62,580 bases of DNA from a virus: IMG/VR virus record IMGVR_UViG_3300017963_002532, positions 64,001-126,580 of that record; one strand, written 5' to 3'. The translations under genes were made by a program, and so were the position numbers. The notes beneath the pieces are model-generated. The model saw only the letters and a list, made by a program, of their open reading frames with translations. It was not told the DNA's origin and did no database searches. Position 1 is the first letter of the stretch. Each line of letters opens with the position of its first letter. Positions 47,451-57,548 of this stretch are shown here, piece after piece.

Positions 47451-49682
47451 TCATACATTCATAAAAACTTCTGGTGATGCACTAGATTGTAGAATCTGGT
47501 ACAAGCACTCTACAAGTTGAATCTCAAACGAGCCAGTATCTAGTTCCGCACGGCACAAGAACCGGCGTCCGTCATCAAGACCGACAACCAGCCAGTCACC
47601 CTCGGTGATACCTTCATCGTTAGAGCCGACAAACATCGTGTGACCGATGAAGTTGTTGATATCTGCTACGTCGAACGGGATGATATTTGAATCGCCCGTA
47701 ACCGTATACTGATTCAGCAACACAAGGTTGAAGTTGTGGGACGTGCCTAGGCGCAACTCCCAGAATGAGAACACGCCAGCCGCCACGTCAACCGCCCGGC
47801 GAGCGAACGACTTACTACCGATGCCGATCGGCTGAACGATCTCGGTGCCGCCCGCAGAACTCTCATAGAATGTTCCGCCGTCCGGGTCTCCAACGATCCT
47901 GAATGCCTCGAACTGATGGCTGTCAAGGCTTCTACCTCCCACGCCAAACCAGCCGTAGTTTCTACTCCAGGCAATACCATTAATGGCGTAGCTGCCGTGA
48001 TTGCCGATGTGGTTGAAACCCACCTGGCTCCGCTCAACTGCCCGCGTATTCAGGTTCACCTTCAGGAAGTGATACTCTGTCGTCTGACCTAGACCAGCCG
48101 TCGCGCCCGTGTCTGTTGACGGGTCCGGTGCTGGCGGTAGCTGCTGTGAACTATACGAGCGGAACGACCACTGGTTCTTAACGAATGCAAACGCAGTACT
48201 CGAACCCTCCTCTTGGATCATCTCACCAGCATTTCGCCAATACAGCGACGGGGTATCATATGACTGACGCCAAACGTAGGTGATGCCCGGGGGCGGCTGC
48301 GTCGTAAAGTATGCCGACGTCTGAGCCCCGGTGCCACCAAGGTTATCATTCCTCACCGGGCTGAGAAGTAATGCCGCGCCATTGAACGGCGAAATATTCA
48401 GAACACCGCTGCTGTTGCGACCACCAAATAGTTCATCACAGATGTGAATACCTTTAGATCTCTGTGGTGTTACTGAGTAGCCGTTATCAACCAGTGCGTA
48501 TGATTCCTGCGGCTCACCAGATGTACTATTGCGAACAATAGAATATGTGTCATCCTCGTTCATGGCGACAATGCCGCTCAACCAACCGGTTACGTGATAG
48601 TCGTCCTCGCTGTTCGGATAGACGCTGAGCACGCCGCTCGGTCCGTAGCCTGTGTTACTATCAGATACGATAATTCTGTGGACTCCGTGCAGTAATTCTG
48701 GACTTTGTGCAACAAAATTCATGAACGCCATACCCACCGTACGCGGGTGTCCTGACGCCGCTGGGATCTGGGTGTTACGGTCTGCCCAATCCCCGATCCA
48801 GCGTTCGCCCGCCGCCACAGCCGTCAAAGGATCGTTCTCTTCACTTATAATGCGTAGCTGAGTGGTCTCACTGAAGCCATCTCCACAGAGCCTCATAACG
48901 CCAGAAGCCAGGACCGCCGGGCTGAAACCGGACGACTGAGGGGCTCCCAGCTCCCCGTAGTTAAACGCGTTCATATCCCCTACGTCGGGACCCGCCGTGT
49001 AGGAATCGCCCCCAGGCGTAATTAGCGCCGGAAATACGGGGGCTGTCTCATAGGTTACATTGAATGCGAACCGCTCTCCACGCCTGGAGAAGCGGGCGTA
49101 CGGCTGGTAGCTGATTTCCCTGATCGTTTGGGTGTCCATATATCCCGATGCGCCGATAATTCCACTGGCGCTGACAGCGTTGTCTCCGAAGATCGACCCG
49201 AAATCGAGCACCTTCTCTGGGAGGCGGTATTGGTAGTCTCCACTTGCGCCGCTTGGTAGCGGACTGAAGGATGTCCTTAGATAGTCCGTTCTCGCTATGT
49301 GCTGGGTCGAGTCCGTGTCCCACGCTACCGAGGTGAAGATCTGGTCCATAGAGTTCCGCAGATCCTCGATATAGTTGAGGCAGTAGGGATTGCCACTCGC
49401 CGATACAAACGCACCGCTCGGGTCCGGGTCGGCTACCTCCTGCTTGGCAACCTCTGTTGGGATCGCCGAACGGTAGTTGTAGAAGGTCGGGTCGGACTCT
49501 ATTCCATATTTACGGATCTCGGCTAGGTGAACATACATAGCCTGCTCATATAGAAATCCACTGATCTCGGGGATTGGCTGAGCTTGATCTGACCAACCTA
49601 CGCTGGGATTGCCGAACCTACCGAGAAAAGTAAATGGGATATCTATATATTGGTACGGTAGAACACCGCTTGCTACACTCAT
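47451..49682 (-). CDS. Large probable virion protein
   Basis: This 743-residue protein is beta-rich with many Gly, Ser, Asn and aromatic residues and lies in the tail module. I count about 15 Ser-Gly dipeptides, roughly twice what composition predicts. Segments such as QPYARFSRRGERFAFNV look like packed beta structure, but I cannot identify a domain. It may be a tail, fibre-base or adhesin component. Its ATG overlaps the upstream stop by ATGA. Confidence 0.6.
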   Translation of the reverse strand: MSVASGVLPYQYIDIPFTFLGRFGNPSVGWSDQAQPIPEISGFLYEQAMYVHLAEIRKYGIESDPTFYNYRSAIPTEVAKQEVADPDPSGAFVSASGNPYCLNYIEDLRNSMDQIFTSVAWDTDSTQHIARTDYLRTSFSPLPSGASGDYQYRLPEKVLDFGSIFGDNAVSASGIIGASGYMDTQTIREISYQPYARFSRRGERFAFNVTYETAPVFPALITPGGDSYTAGPDVGDMNAFNYGELGAPQSSGFSPAVLASGVMRLCGDGFSETTQLRIISEENDPLTAVAAGERWIGDWADRNTQIPAASGHPRTVGMAFMNFVAQSPELLHGVHRIIVSDSNTGYGPSGVLSVYPNSEDDYHVTGWLSGIVAMNEDDTYSIVRNSTSGEPQESYALVDNGYSVTPQRSKGIHICDELFGGRNSSGVLNISPFNGAALLLSPVRNDNLGGTGAQTSAYFTTQPPPGITYVWRQSYDTPSLYWRNAGEMIQEEGSSTAFAFVKNQWSFRSYSSQQLPPAPDPSTDTGATAGLGQTTEYHFLKVNLNTRAVERSQVGFNHIGNHGSYAINGIAWSRNYGWFGVGGRSLDSHQFEAFRIVGDPDGGTFYESSAGGTEIVQPIGIGSKSFARRAVDVAAGVFSFWELRLGTSHNFNLVLLNQYTVTGDSNIIPFDVADINNFIGHTMFVGSNDEGITEGDWLVVGLDDGRRFLCRAELDTGSFEIQLVECLYQILQSSASPEVFMNV

Positions 49683-50167
49683 GTGGCAAATCTTCCAAAT
49701 CCGTGAATCGGTAATTCGACGAATGAAACCGTAACCCTAGTTCCTGACATGCCGGACGGCACTGAGGCGGAATAATACATGCCACGCATACCCACTGTCG
49801 CCAGATGACGCCACGGGCGCGGGACTACGCTTGTGAATGTCGTACCGCTTGGGCTAACAACCCCCTCGTTGTTACACTCCTGTACGGTTACGAGCGCACC
49901 GGACGTTCCCTGATCTGAGACAGCCATAATCTCGACCGGTCGCACAATCGAGGTGGGGGTCGTAGACTGAATGAACATCGAACCGCTGGAGAGTTGAAAA
50001 TCTGCGCCGATCGTCTGAGTAAGCTGAGGGTTCTCTGTTAGAATAGTGACACGCTTACCGACGTCAACGACGTCTCCATCGTTGAGGGGAGGTACGTTGC
50101 TGATCTGTCGTCTTGCGCCGCTAGTCTTCGCTTCGTCAACTAGCTGGACCGTATATCGCTTAGCCAT
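49679..50167 (-). CDS. Small probable virion protein
   Basis: This 162-residue beta-rich protein has six Ser-Gly dipeptides, about four times the number expected from its composition. It begins MAKRYTVQLVDE and has no enzyme motif. An AGGAGGT ribosome site overlaps the end of the upstream hub gene. It lies between the 927-residue tail protein and the 743-residue protein and may be a fibre or baseplate component. Function unknown. Confidence 0.55.
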   Translation of the reverse strand: MAKRYTVQLVDEAKTSGARRQISNVPPLNDGDVVDVGKRVTILTENPQLTQTIGADFQLSSGSMFIQSTTPTSIVRPVEIMAVSDQGTSGALVTVQECNNEGVVSPSGTTFTSVVPRPWRHLATVGMRGMYYSASVPSGMSGTRVTVSFVELPIHGFGRFAT

Positions 50168-52951
50168 TTATACCTCCTCCTCCGAGATAACCTCTACTAC
50201 ACGAGCATTGAGTGCATGACCCCCCGTGAAGTAATAGAATGTTACGGAGGTGCCAGTGCCCCTTCCTTCCTCCTGGTAGTTGAACACCGCCGGGTCGCCC
50301 TCATTCAAAAAGCCGTCGATACACTCAGTACCATCGGACATCAGGCGTCCATCATTGCGGCGGTTCTTGTTAGGATACGTCACGCCGTTATTCGTCTGAC
50401 CGAAATATCTCTCCGGCTCCACGGACGCGCCACCCAACTCTACATTGAGTAGGTTGTTCACCGTGGTGATCTCAACCTTCTTAGAAAATGATTCCGGCTC
50501 TGTGTAATACTGCGTCTGCGGCGGCGTGAGTCCAATACTCCTCACTGGTCCCACGTTGAAATCGAAGATGTCGAAGTCAATTGGGTTAATACCACCCTGG
50601 AATGCCGGGAACTCCCTATCGCCCAGCGGCGGGATCTTGGTATATGCCGCATAGAAGTCGTTGATACGGTATGTGGTGATAATCCCCCCGGTACCAAATG
50701 AGAACGACATCGAGGCGATACCATTGTCACGCACGCCATATAAGCCGCTACTATTCGCATCCTGGCTCGCAAAGCTGTCGAAGTCCAATGCCGGGAAGCC
50801 GGGCTGTCGAATCTCAGCATAGCGTGAGTTGAGGGCATCGATGAATAGACCACGTAGGCGACGCTTGGCGCGAATATCCATGATACGCACGCCATTCTGG
50901 TTACCAGCCGGATAGAAGTTCCACGGAGCAAATTGTTCGTCAGACACGAACTGCTCACCCAGCACCGGGTGTAGCGTGCCAGACACCCACACGTCCGGGA
51001 ATCCATCTCCATAGCGATCATTTGTTTCAGTCGGAATAGCAACACCGCTGATCTCGGAGTATACGTTGACTAAGATGTTCGGACTATAGAGATCAAACTC
51101 GCCCGATGTATTCGCGTTGTTGATACTTTCAATCATGGTCGCTAGTGTATCTAGAACCGTTCCACTGCCCTTACTCTGTCCAACAATAGCAGGGAACTGG
51201 CACCATACTGTGCCATCCGGGAACAACTGAAATCCATATTCGTCGGAAGAATCACGAGGATCTCGAATTTGCTGCCCAACCTCACGAAGCTGCACGGGCA
51301 CATAGTGTTCCCTGGTTCCAGAAGTACTGAACGGCGGCACATCCTCGCTCCAGTTGCCGAATGACGCAGGGACATCCTCACCCTCTGGACCATAGATTGT
51401 GCTTGACGGCAATACGCAGTGCGCCGCCACGCGGAAGTCCTGCTGGATAAAGGGACTCACAGGACCCAAGGTCTTGTTGATCTCATACCCCTGGATAAAC
51501 GGACCATTCGAGCCACTCTGACTTAAGGCGTGTCCTTCGACTTGGTTTTCGACATTCGCCCAGGCTGCGCCAACTACCCGTAAATAACCAGATGCCTGAT
51601 TATATAGAAGCCCAGACGCAACATACGAACGACCAAAGTGACGCTGTGCGTGATCATTCACACGATTATGGAAGTTGATTACCCAGTTATCCGTCGCATC
51701 TCGGCGGTTGTTGATAACGCGCAAGTTGCCAGACGGATTAGCTAGTAGCTCTGACAGAGGCTCGGTCGGATCTAGACGACTCTGGAACTCCGGATGCTGC
51801 GCCGCGATCGAACCCGCATCCCCGTCCATCTCGAACCCCGGCGGAGTCGCGCCCGAAGCCGCTGTCTGATAGATCTTGAAGTACGTCCACTGCTCAATTC
51901 CCGCCAACGCCATCTGTAGCTCTCGGTCACTTGGGATGTAGGAACGTAGCTGACCGGCAGCATCAACGAACTGCACAGTAATACCATGCCATGCCGGAGT
52001 AAAGACAATGCCGCTCGACGGCAGGTCTACGCCATCGATGGGGCTGAGTAGTCGTGAGTTCCAGAATCCCTGTGTCCGCGCACCAAGAAGGCGTACACGG
52101 GAGGGTTCTTGCACTGCGTCCTTACCAAAACGTAGCGTAGTATAGTTGCTATCGCCCAAGGAGTCGAACAAAGCATTCTCATCGATCTTGAACGGCACCT
52201 TGCGGTTGACGACGTTGACCTCATCCTGCGACATATTCCAGTACCAGTCATACGCCGAATCCTGCATCACCTGATTCACAACGGAATCAAGCGTGTCGAA
52301 GTCAAACTGGAAACGGACCGCTGCCGCATCAGCACCACCCATGTTACCCGCAATGACTGCCGGGCTTGGTAGCTTCGATGGATCTATGTTGATTCTGTCA
52401 TTATCATAGGCATTTTGCAGAGCCGTATAGATCTCTGCGTAGGTAGCACCGCGCTCCAAGATCTTACGATACTCCCAGGTAATAGGATCTCTTTCTTGGG
52501 TTACCTGGAAAGTATATAGGTCCCGGAGTTCCGCCGGAATGGAAACAATACCACTTGGTCTACTAGCGCCAAGGTCGTCTGTGGTGATCTTCACACGACG
52601 AAGCGTCCTGCGACGGTCCTCCATCGTAATCTCAACAGTGACGCCACCCTGACCAACGCTGTACTCGGAGTGAGTGACAAAGCCACGAAGGAAGAATGAA
52701 CCAATCGTCATAGACAATTCAGTATTGATATTCGGAGTCTGTCCAGATGCACCGTGTAGATCGGCACGCTCGCCCTGGGACACGAATGTCAGGTTGAACT
52801 GGTGAGGCGAATCGTTAAATCCAAAGGTGGACGAAAAGCCCTGTAGTACGGCATCTAGGTCTGATCCGGGCAGACCTTCGGTAACCTGTCCGCTCGGGAA
52901 ATAGATCGCCGAGTTGACGCCAGATCCGCTTACTCCTACAACACCCATCAT
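50168..52951 (-). CDS. Probable baseplate/tail-hub (Tal-like) protein
   Basis: The ATG at 52951 has GGAG upstream and overlaps the fibre stop as ATGA, giving 927 residues; an earlier in-frame start at 52984 is less likely. Near residue 85-110 a VGQGGVTVEITMEDRRRTLRRVKI stretch follows the pattern of tail-hub and gp27-like proteins, in which a strand precedes the DRR motif. The rest is beta-rich with many Ser-Gly dipeptides. Gene order (after tape measure and other tail genes) supports a distal tail role. No lytic or glycosidase domain is recognised. Confidence 0.6.
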   Translation of the reverse strand: MMGVVGVSGSGVNSAIYFPSGQVTEGLPGSDLDAVLQGFSSTFGFNDSPHQFNLTFVSQGERADLHGASGQTPNINTELSMTIGSFFLRGFVTHSEYSVGQGGVTVEITMEDRRRTLRRVKITTDDLGASRPSGIVSIPAELRDLYTFQVTQERDPITWEYRKILERGATYAEIYTALQNAYDNDRINIDPSKLPSPAVIAGNMGGADAAAVRFQFDFDTLDSVVNQVMQDSAYDWYWNMSQDEVNVVNRKVPFKIDENALFDSLGDSNYTTLRFGKDAVQEPSRVRLLGARTQGFWNSRLLSPIDGVDLPSSGIVFTPAWHGITVQFVDAAGQLRSYIPSDRELQMALAGIEQWTYFKIYQTAASGATPPGFEMDGDAGSIAAQHPEFQSRLDPTEPLSELLANPSGNLRVINNRRDATDNWVINFHNRVNDHAQRHFGRSYVASGLLYNQASGYLRVVGAAWANVENQVEGHALSQSGSNGPFIQGYEINKTLGPVSPFIQQDFRVAAHCVLPSSTIYGPEGEDVPASFGNWSEDVPPFSTSGTREHYVPVQLREVGQQIRDPRDSSDEYGFQLFPDGTVWCQFPAIVGQSKGSGTVLDTLATMIESINNANTSGEFDLYSPNILVNVYSEISGVAIPTETNDRYGDGFPDVWVSGTLHPVLGEQFVSDEQFAPWNFYPAGNQNGVRIMDIRAKRRLRGLFIDALNSRYAEIRQPGFPALDFDSFASQDANSSGLYGVRDNGIASMSFSFGTGGIITTYRINDFYAAYTKIPPLGDREFPAFQGGINPIDFDIFDFNVGPVRSIGLTPPQTQYYTEPESFSKKVEITTVNNLLNVELGGASVEPERYFGQTNNGVTYPNKNRRNDGRLMSDGTECIDGFLNEGDPAVFNYQEEGRGTGTSVTFYYFTGGHALNARVVEVISEEEV

Positions 52952-55900
52952 TGATTGACTCCTACTACCAAGCTGTCGCACCAAAACCGACCGTTGTCAT
53001 CTCTGACGATCCAGACCGGGATATAGTTTCCGACCGAATGGTAGAGGTGTGTCGGATCATCATAGTGCGAGAGTGTACGATCACCGAAGTTGATGATCGA
53101 TTCCTTTACTCCCACCGGCTGCACACCATACGCCTGCGTGAAGGCGATCGTGTGTGGTACTACACCACTCTGTGGCGTGCCGGTTAGTTCCAGCGTTATC
53201 TTCTCGTCTGCGGCTAGACCAACCGATAGGTCAACGCGCTTGCGGCAGCTACCGTGCGTGCCCTGCTTATCAATGGCGTCAGCACGAATGATGTATACAC
53301 CAGACGATGTGAACGTGTGCTCGACCTCAAACACGCCGTCGCTCGGCGTCACGTCCTGCTGACCACTCATGTTACCAAACTGGATCCAGACACTCTCGAT
53401 CTCGTTTGCCGCACCATTCTGGATGGTCTCATCGCCCACGGTCACAGTACCAGATACCGTGACGTGATAGTAACCGTCGAGAGTGCCGGAGCCAGTAACA
53501 TAGCAGGTCACTGTCGGCGGTGTATACTGCCTCAAGACCTGAAGTGTCGCATCGAAGTCATTCGACATCGCGCTACCGATCCTGGCGATTAGATCAAAGT
53601 CGATATCTTCCGGCACAACATATGTGAACATCGAGAGGAAGGATGCGTCGTCATCCACGCTAACCGCGTTTAGATAGCCTCCGACCTGACCCGAGCCAGT
53701 CTCCTGGGTATATGTGACGTATCCGCCAATCTGACCCGACGCTGATTCTAGATCGTATGTTGTGTATCCGCCAATCTGACCCGACGACCCTGTCGGCGAA
53801 TCTAGCTGCTCTAGGTAGCCACCAACCTCGCCCGATGCCGATAGCTGGACGCCGTCCGTGTAGCCACCGACCTGACCAGACACGCCCGTCGCCGAGTCCG
53901 GCGCTGCCATGTAGCCGCCAATCTGACCCGACGCACCCGTGGCAATCACTATCGGCAAGCCGATCTTCACGACGGATAGAATCTCTCCAGACGACAGAGC
54001 CCGCTGGATGAAGTAAACTTCGTCTAAATCGCCGTCGTATGGCTGTTGGTTCGTCGGAGATGCGCCGACATGGAACGGTTCGGTTGTTGTGTCCTGTGCC
54101 TTGGACGAATCCGGCAGAGCACCACTACCAATAATAGTCGGGATGTAGTCGGAGCCCGTGCGGTAGATATACTGGACCTCGTTATCGCGGTCAACCACCC
54201 AATCGATATGCTGCCACTCGTTAGCGATCAGGCTGCTCGGCTGTGTCGAAACAACGTAGCCGATGCCGTCGATACTTACCTGACCCCAGACCTCGCCTTC
54301 TTCGTCCATATATAGGACATACTGATCATAAGAACCCTTGCCCGCAAGCTGCGCATAGCGTTCATACGCCACGCCGCTGGGCTTCGCCCACAGACCCATT
54401 GTCCAAGATGACGCCGTTGGGCTAAGCCCGGTGGACACGCCACTACCAGTACGTTGTAGTGACGGGAAGGGGTTAACCCAATGCTCAAATCTTGTGCCAT
54501 TGTTTCTACGAGCTGCAACCTGTTTCGGTGATCCTGTAATCACATTGAGGTGATTGCTCTTGCCGCTACTGTCTAGGCGCGTATCGTTGTCGCCTAACTC
54601 ATCAAGCCTCCAGACCCCCTGCATCTGCTCTTCTGTAGCAGTTACGCTGGTCACGAATGCATCGAGATAGCCACCAATGGATTCACCAGCAGAAGGTACG
54701 GGACCGACTCCGGACTCGGCTACATATGCAACCTCTCCGCTTGACAATGCGCGGCTGATGAACATGATGTCGTTGGCAGCGCCCGTGAAGTCTGTGTTCG
54801 CCGGGTTGGGATTACCCTGGAGGGCTAGCTCATCCGCAGAACCAGAACCCATAACGCCCGTGATCGCGCCGGAGCCAACAATGCCGCCATTGACGTAGAG
54901 AATAACCTCTCCGCCAGTCTTATTGTATGTAGCTGCAATATGAACAAATTGACCGCTTGGAACCGCGCCGTGCGCCGTAGTGACGTAATCGATTTCCGCA
55001 GAGCCCGCACCCCACCTGTGTGCCACCTGTAGCCTATCGACCGGCTTGCCAGCCGAACCAACAACCTGTATTGCGAAACGCGCACTGTTATTGAATGTCT
55101 GATCGTCCCGCATGATTAGGACAACCGGCTGCGTCTCCTGTAGGTGACCGCCGCTCGGATATATCCAACCCTGCCAGGTAAAGTTCTCCGCCGACCCCGT
55201 GTACTGCTCCCCAATATCGACACCACGGAACTTCGCATTTGTGCCAGTACCAGCGTTCTTCGTTACACGCGCATTCTCTCTCTGGATATTAGCTGTCTGA
55301 ACACCGCTTGTAAGAATACCCTGGTTGACAGGAGTAAGGGCAACAAGGTCGTTACCCAGGTCTCCGTAATCAACAAGAGCGTCGCCCGGAGAGTCCTCGT
55401 TGCCATACCACCAACTCTGGATGGCTGGATCAATCTTAGTGAAGACCTCTGGTGTCGCACCAGGATATACTTGTAGATAGCCACCAATCTGTCCAGATGA
55501 TTCTGGACTAAAGGCTGGAACATAGCCACCGATCTCACCAGACGTTGGTGTCGGTGCGGCACCAGCCTCAATATAGCCACCAATCTCACCAGACGTAGAA
55601 ACAGCCACGCCGTTAACGTAGCCGCCAATCTCGCCGGTAGTCACCTGAAGACCGGAGTATGTCGCATAGATGTTAAAGTTATCTACCTGAACAACTACAT
55701 TAGTACCATCACCATCAAAGTTCAGCGCACCACTTGGCGTTTGGTCATTAAGCGAATTGTCATACAGGCTATGAGTTTCCTCCCAAATGCCCGAGTTCTT
55801 CGCTTTAACATGGCACTGAATCAAATCACCGTCATCAACTACACGTAGACGAGCAGAGGTGATAGTATAGTCGTCAGTCAGGTAGGCAAGAGCCTGAACG

Positions 55901-57030
55901 TTACCGCCGTTCAACAACTCCTGAAGAACAAAACGATCCTGACCCGAGAGGCGTCGCCAGTATCCGAAACGCCATGTAGTGAGGTTGTTCGCCATTCCAC
56001 TCTTAGGACGGAATAGAATGTCGGCTTTGCACTGGCTAGTCGCAGCCTGATCGGGCGCGACGTCTAACTCATATCGTAAAGAACTAGCATTGGTGGGAAC
56101 GCCCGAGTTAAGTACGGCGATGATCGCCTTACCCGGGAACGCCACGGCATCGGCACGACGCCACATCACTAGACCGCTACCAGGGTCGCTTTTGATGTAT
56201 GCGTCATTAGCTGCGGTAGGCTTACCGTTGCTGGTCAGGGTCCACCAGTCGTCTGGCTGGCTGTCAGTTAGTAAGTTGCCGTCTGTGTAGTTCTCAAAGT
56301 CGATATCGAGGATACATCGTTCCTCGAAGTTGTGGACGTAGGCACCAATCTGACCCGAGGTCGCGGTTGCATTATTCACGCCGTATATGGTGACATCGCC
56401 AATACCGTGAATAAGACCCGCTTCGTCAGTACGCAACTGGAATGCGCCGCTAGTTGGGAGGTAGTTATACGTCGTAGTCGCTTCTTGATGGATAAACTCC
56501 CAGGTACCAGAGGCGTTAGCCCATATAGTGATATTACTATCATCATCCTCTACTAATAGGCGTAGACTTTCTACCCTATCAATATTGAATGAGTCTAGGT
56601 TAGTAATCGCACCGTTGTCTAGACGGTCGAATGTTAGTGTGTCTGCTGCGCCAGTGTTGTGTTCCCACTCAACACGATAACCATATAGTGTATCATTCGT
56701 CGCTCCGCTCGGTCGAATGAGCATAATGGAGCGACCTTCTAGCTGGTTCATGATCATACCAGCTTCAATCGACACCTTATCATACGCAGAACGATCTACG
56801 CCACTGCCGTCTAGAACCATGACGGCGCGGCGGTCGTCAGACACAGTGCCAGGATTGTTCCGCATAGCGATCTGACCGCTAGGCGCACCAACCTCTGTAA
56901 TGATTACGGAATCAAAGCCAACTGGGCGCACACCATCCTCGTTCTGGACCCTCCATCCATTCTGACCATGTAGATCACCAGTGGAGAAATCCTCCCAATC
57001 AATGAGGGCGAGGATGCCAGATGTAGCCAT
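52948..57030 (-). CDS. Giant fibre-like protein with LamG domains, SG-IGGY repeats and PKD-like domains
   Basis: This 1360-residue protein is modular. About residues 1-215 and 238-455 are beta-sandwich, LamG-like. About 540-775 and 800-1020 are clear LamG_3 domains ending in RALSSGEI-type helices. About 1160-1260 and 1270-1360 are PKD-like (FGD...HxYHSVGNY). Twelve short SG-[EQ]-[IV]-GGY linkers separate them: one near 226, four at 463-515, one near 780 and six at 1032-1125. LamG domains bind sugars or proteins, so it is a good receptor-binding fibre candidate. It is immediately upstream of the hub gene. Confidence 0.82.
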   Translation of the reverse strand: MATSGILALIDWEDFSTGDLHGQNGWRVQNEDGVRPVGFDSVIITEVGAPSGQIAMRNNPGTVSDDRRAVMVLDGSGVDRSAYDKVSIEAGMIMNQLEGRSIMLIRPSGATNDTLYGYRVEWEHNTGAADTLTFDRLDNGAITNLDSFNIDRVESLRLLVEDDDSNITIWANASGTWEFIHQEATTTYNYLPTSGAFQLRTDEAGLIHGIGDVTIYGVNNATATSGQIGAYVHNFEERCILDIDFENYTDGNLLTDSQPDDWWTLTSNGKPTAANDAYIKSDPGSGLVMWRRADAVAFPGKAIIAVLNSGVPTNASSLRYELDVAPDQAATSQCKADILFRPKSGMANNLTTWRFGYWRRLSGQDRFVLQELLNGGNVQALAYLTDDYTITSARLRVVDDGDLIQCHVKAKNSGIWEETHSLYDNSLNDQTPSGALNFDGDGTNVVVQVDNFNIYATYSGLQVTTGEIGGYVNGVAVSTSGEIGGYIEAGAAPTPTSGEIGGYVPAFSPESSGQIGGYLQVYPGATPEVFTKIDPAIQSWWYGNEDSPGDALVDYGDLGNDLVALTPVNQGILTSGVQTANIQRENARVTKNAGTGTNAKFRGVDIGEQYTGSAENFTWQGWIYPSGGHLQETQPVVLIMRDDQTFNNSARFAIQVVGSAGKPVDRLQVAHRWGAGSAEIDYVTTAHGAVPSGQFVHIAATYNKTGGEVILYVNGGIVGSGAITGVMGSGSADELALQGNPNPANTDFTGAANDIMFISRALSSGEVAYVAESGVGPVPSAGESIGGYLDAFVTSVTATEEQMQGVWRLDELGDNDTRLDSSGKSNHLNVITGSPKQVAARRNNGTRFEHWVNPFPSLQRTGSGVSTGLSPTASSWTMGLWAKPSGVAYERYAQLAGKGSYDQYVLYMDEEGEVWGQVSIDGIGYVVSTQPSSLIANEWQHIDWVVDRDNEVQYIYRTGSDYIPTIIGSGALPDSSKAQDTTTEPFHVGASPTNQQPYDGDLDEVYFIQRALSSGEILSVVKIGLPIVIATGASGQIGGYMAAPDSATGVSGQVGGYTDGVQLSASGEVGGYLEQLDSPTGSSGQIGGYTTYDLESASGQIGGYVTYTQETGSGQVGGYLNAVSVDDDASFLSMFTYVVPEDIDFDLIARIGSAMSNDFDATLQVLRQYTPPTVTCYVTGSGTLDGYYHVTVSGTVTVGDETIQNGAANEIESVWIQFGNMSGQQDVTPSDGVFEVEHTFTSSGVYIIRADAIDKQGTHGSCRKRVDLSVGLAADEKITLELTGTPQSGVVPHTIAFTQAYGVQPVGVKESIINFGDRTLSHYDDPTHLYHSVGNYIPVWIVRDDNGRFWCDSLVVGVNQ
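53669..53934 (-). repeat. Six copies of the SG-[EQ]-[IV]-GGY coding repeat
   Basis: On the plus strand the related sequence gta(t/g)ccgccaatctgaccc recurs six times at irregular 25-55-base spacing within the fibre gene. It encodes variants of SGQIGGY with different linkers (for example GASGQIGGYM, GVSGQVGGYT, SASGEVGGYL, GSSGQIGGYT, SASGQIGGYV, GSGQVGGYL). Spacing is too variable and the repeat too diverged for CRISPR. Confidence 0.85.
54664..54690 (-). repeat. Single GESIGGY repeat copy
   Basis: A diverged copy between the third and fourth LamG domains of the fibre (SAGESIGGYLD), with the same GGY ending but an inserted Ser. Confidence 0.75.
55474..55640 (-). repeat. Four copies of the SG-[EQ]-[IV]-GGY coding repeat
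   Basis: Copies at about 55474-55500, 55520-55545, 55569-55596 and 55615-55640 link the second and third LamG domains, encoding SGQIGGYL, SGEIGGYV, SGEIGGYI and TGEIGGYV. Linker lengths between copies are near 15 residues. Confidence 0.85.
56335..56360 (-). repeat. Single SGQIGAY repeat copy
   Basis: The first (N-terminal) copy of the fibre repeat, SGQIGAYV, lies between the first and second LamG-like domains and has Ala in place of the second Gly. Confidence 0.75.
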
Positions 57031-57467
57031 TACATCACCTTAGAATCGCCTAGAAACGGATCAATGCGCAACCTCTTAACCAAAGAGGCACCACGGCGGA
57101 CGTCGATATTGATGAAGTGACGACGCACCGCTTCCGGGATATCTTTAACAACTAGCCAGCGCGGCTTGTCGTTAAGATCATAGGTTTCAATAAGGAAGGC
57201 TGTCTGGTTGGGAACGATGACACCGCAAACGCGGCGATCAGGAAAGCACCTGTCTCCGATCTGCACGTCGCAGTATTCCTTGCCATCGTCTTCTTTGGTG
57301 TAGACTGCCAGCACCTTGACAGGATACGTAAGCACCTGGTTTGAGGCGGTACCGCCAATCTCAAAGGAGTGTCCTTCTTCCTTATCGAATGTGAACTCGA
57401 CTTGCTCACCACTATACGCCTGAAGCGTCGCGGTGATCGTATTTCCTTTTTCTTGCGTCTCAAACAT
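57030..57467 (-). CDS. Unknown protein before the fibre gene
   Basis: This 145-residue protein is beta-rich with a charged N-terminal half and Arg/Asp-rich C-terminus. It follows the hairpin at 57489-57517 and its stop overlaps the fibre ATG by one base. It may be a chaperone or small structural partner of the fibre by position only. No motif is recognised. Confidence 0.5.
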   Translation of the reverse strand: MFETQEKGNTITATLQAYSGEQVEFTFDKEEGHSFEIGGTASNQVLTYPVKVLAVYTKEDDGKEYCDVQIGDRCFPDRRVCGVIVPNQTAFLIETYDLNDKPRWLVVKDIPEAVRRHFINIDVRRGASLVKRLRIDPFLGDSKVM

Positions 57468-57477
57468 TCATCTCTCC

Positions 57478-57517
57478 ATAAAATGAATCCGGGGCTGAAG
57501 ATAAACCCCAGCCCCGG
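57478..57517 (-). terminator. Strong hairpin, probable terminator after the 63-residue gene
   Basis: On the minus strand CCGGGGCTG (57517-57509) pairs perfectly with CAGCCCCGG (57497-57489) around an 11-base loop, followed by ATTCATTTTAT. It lies in the 81-base gap after the 57549-57740 stop. The T tract is imperfect, so termination or an mRNA-stabilising role are both possible. Confidence 0.55.
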
Positions 57518-57548
57518 GCGTGTGGAGATTTCTCCCAGGACTAGGAGA

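Noticed and set aside
53669-55640. CRISPR-like array in the fibre gene
   Set aside because: The repeats are diverged, irregularly spaced, in frame and encode a protein motif; no cas genes are present.
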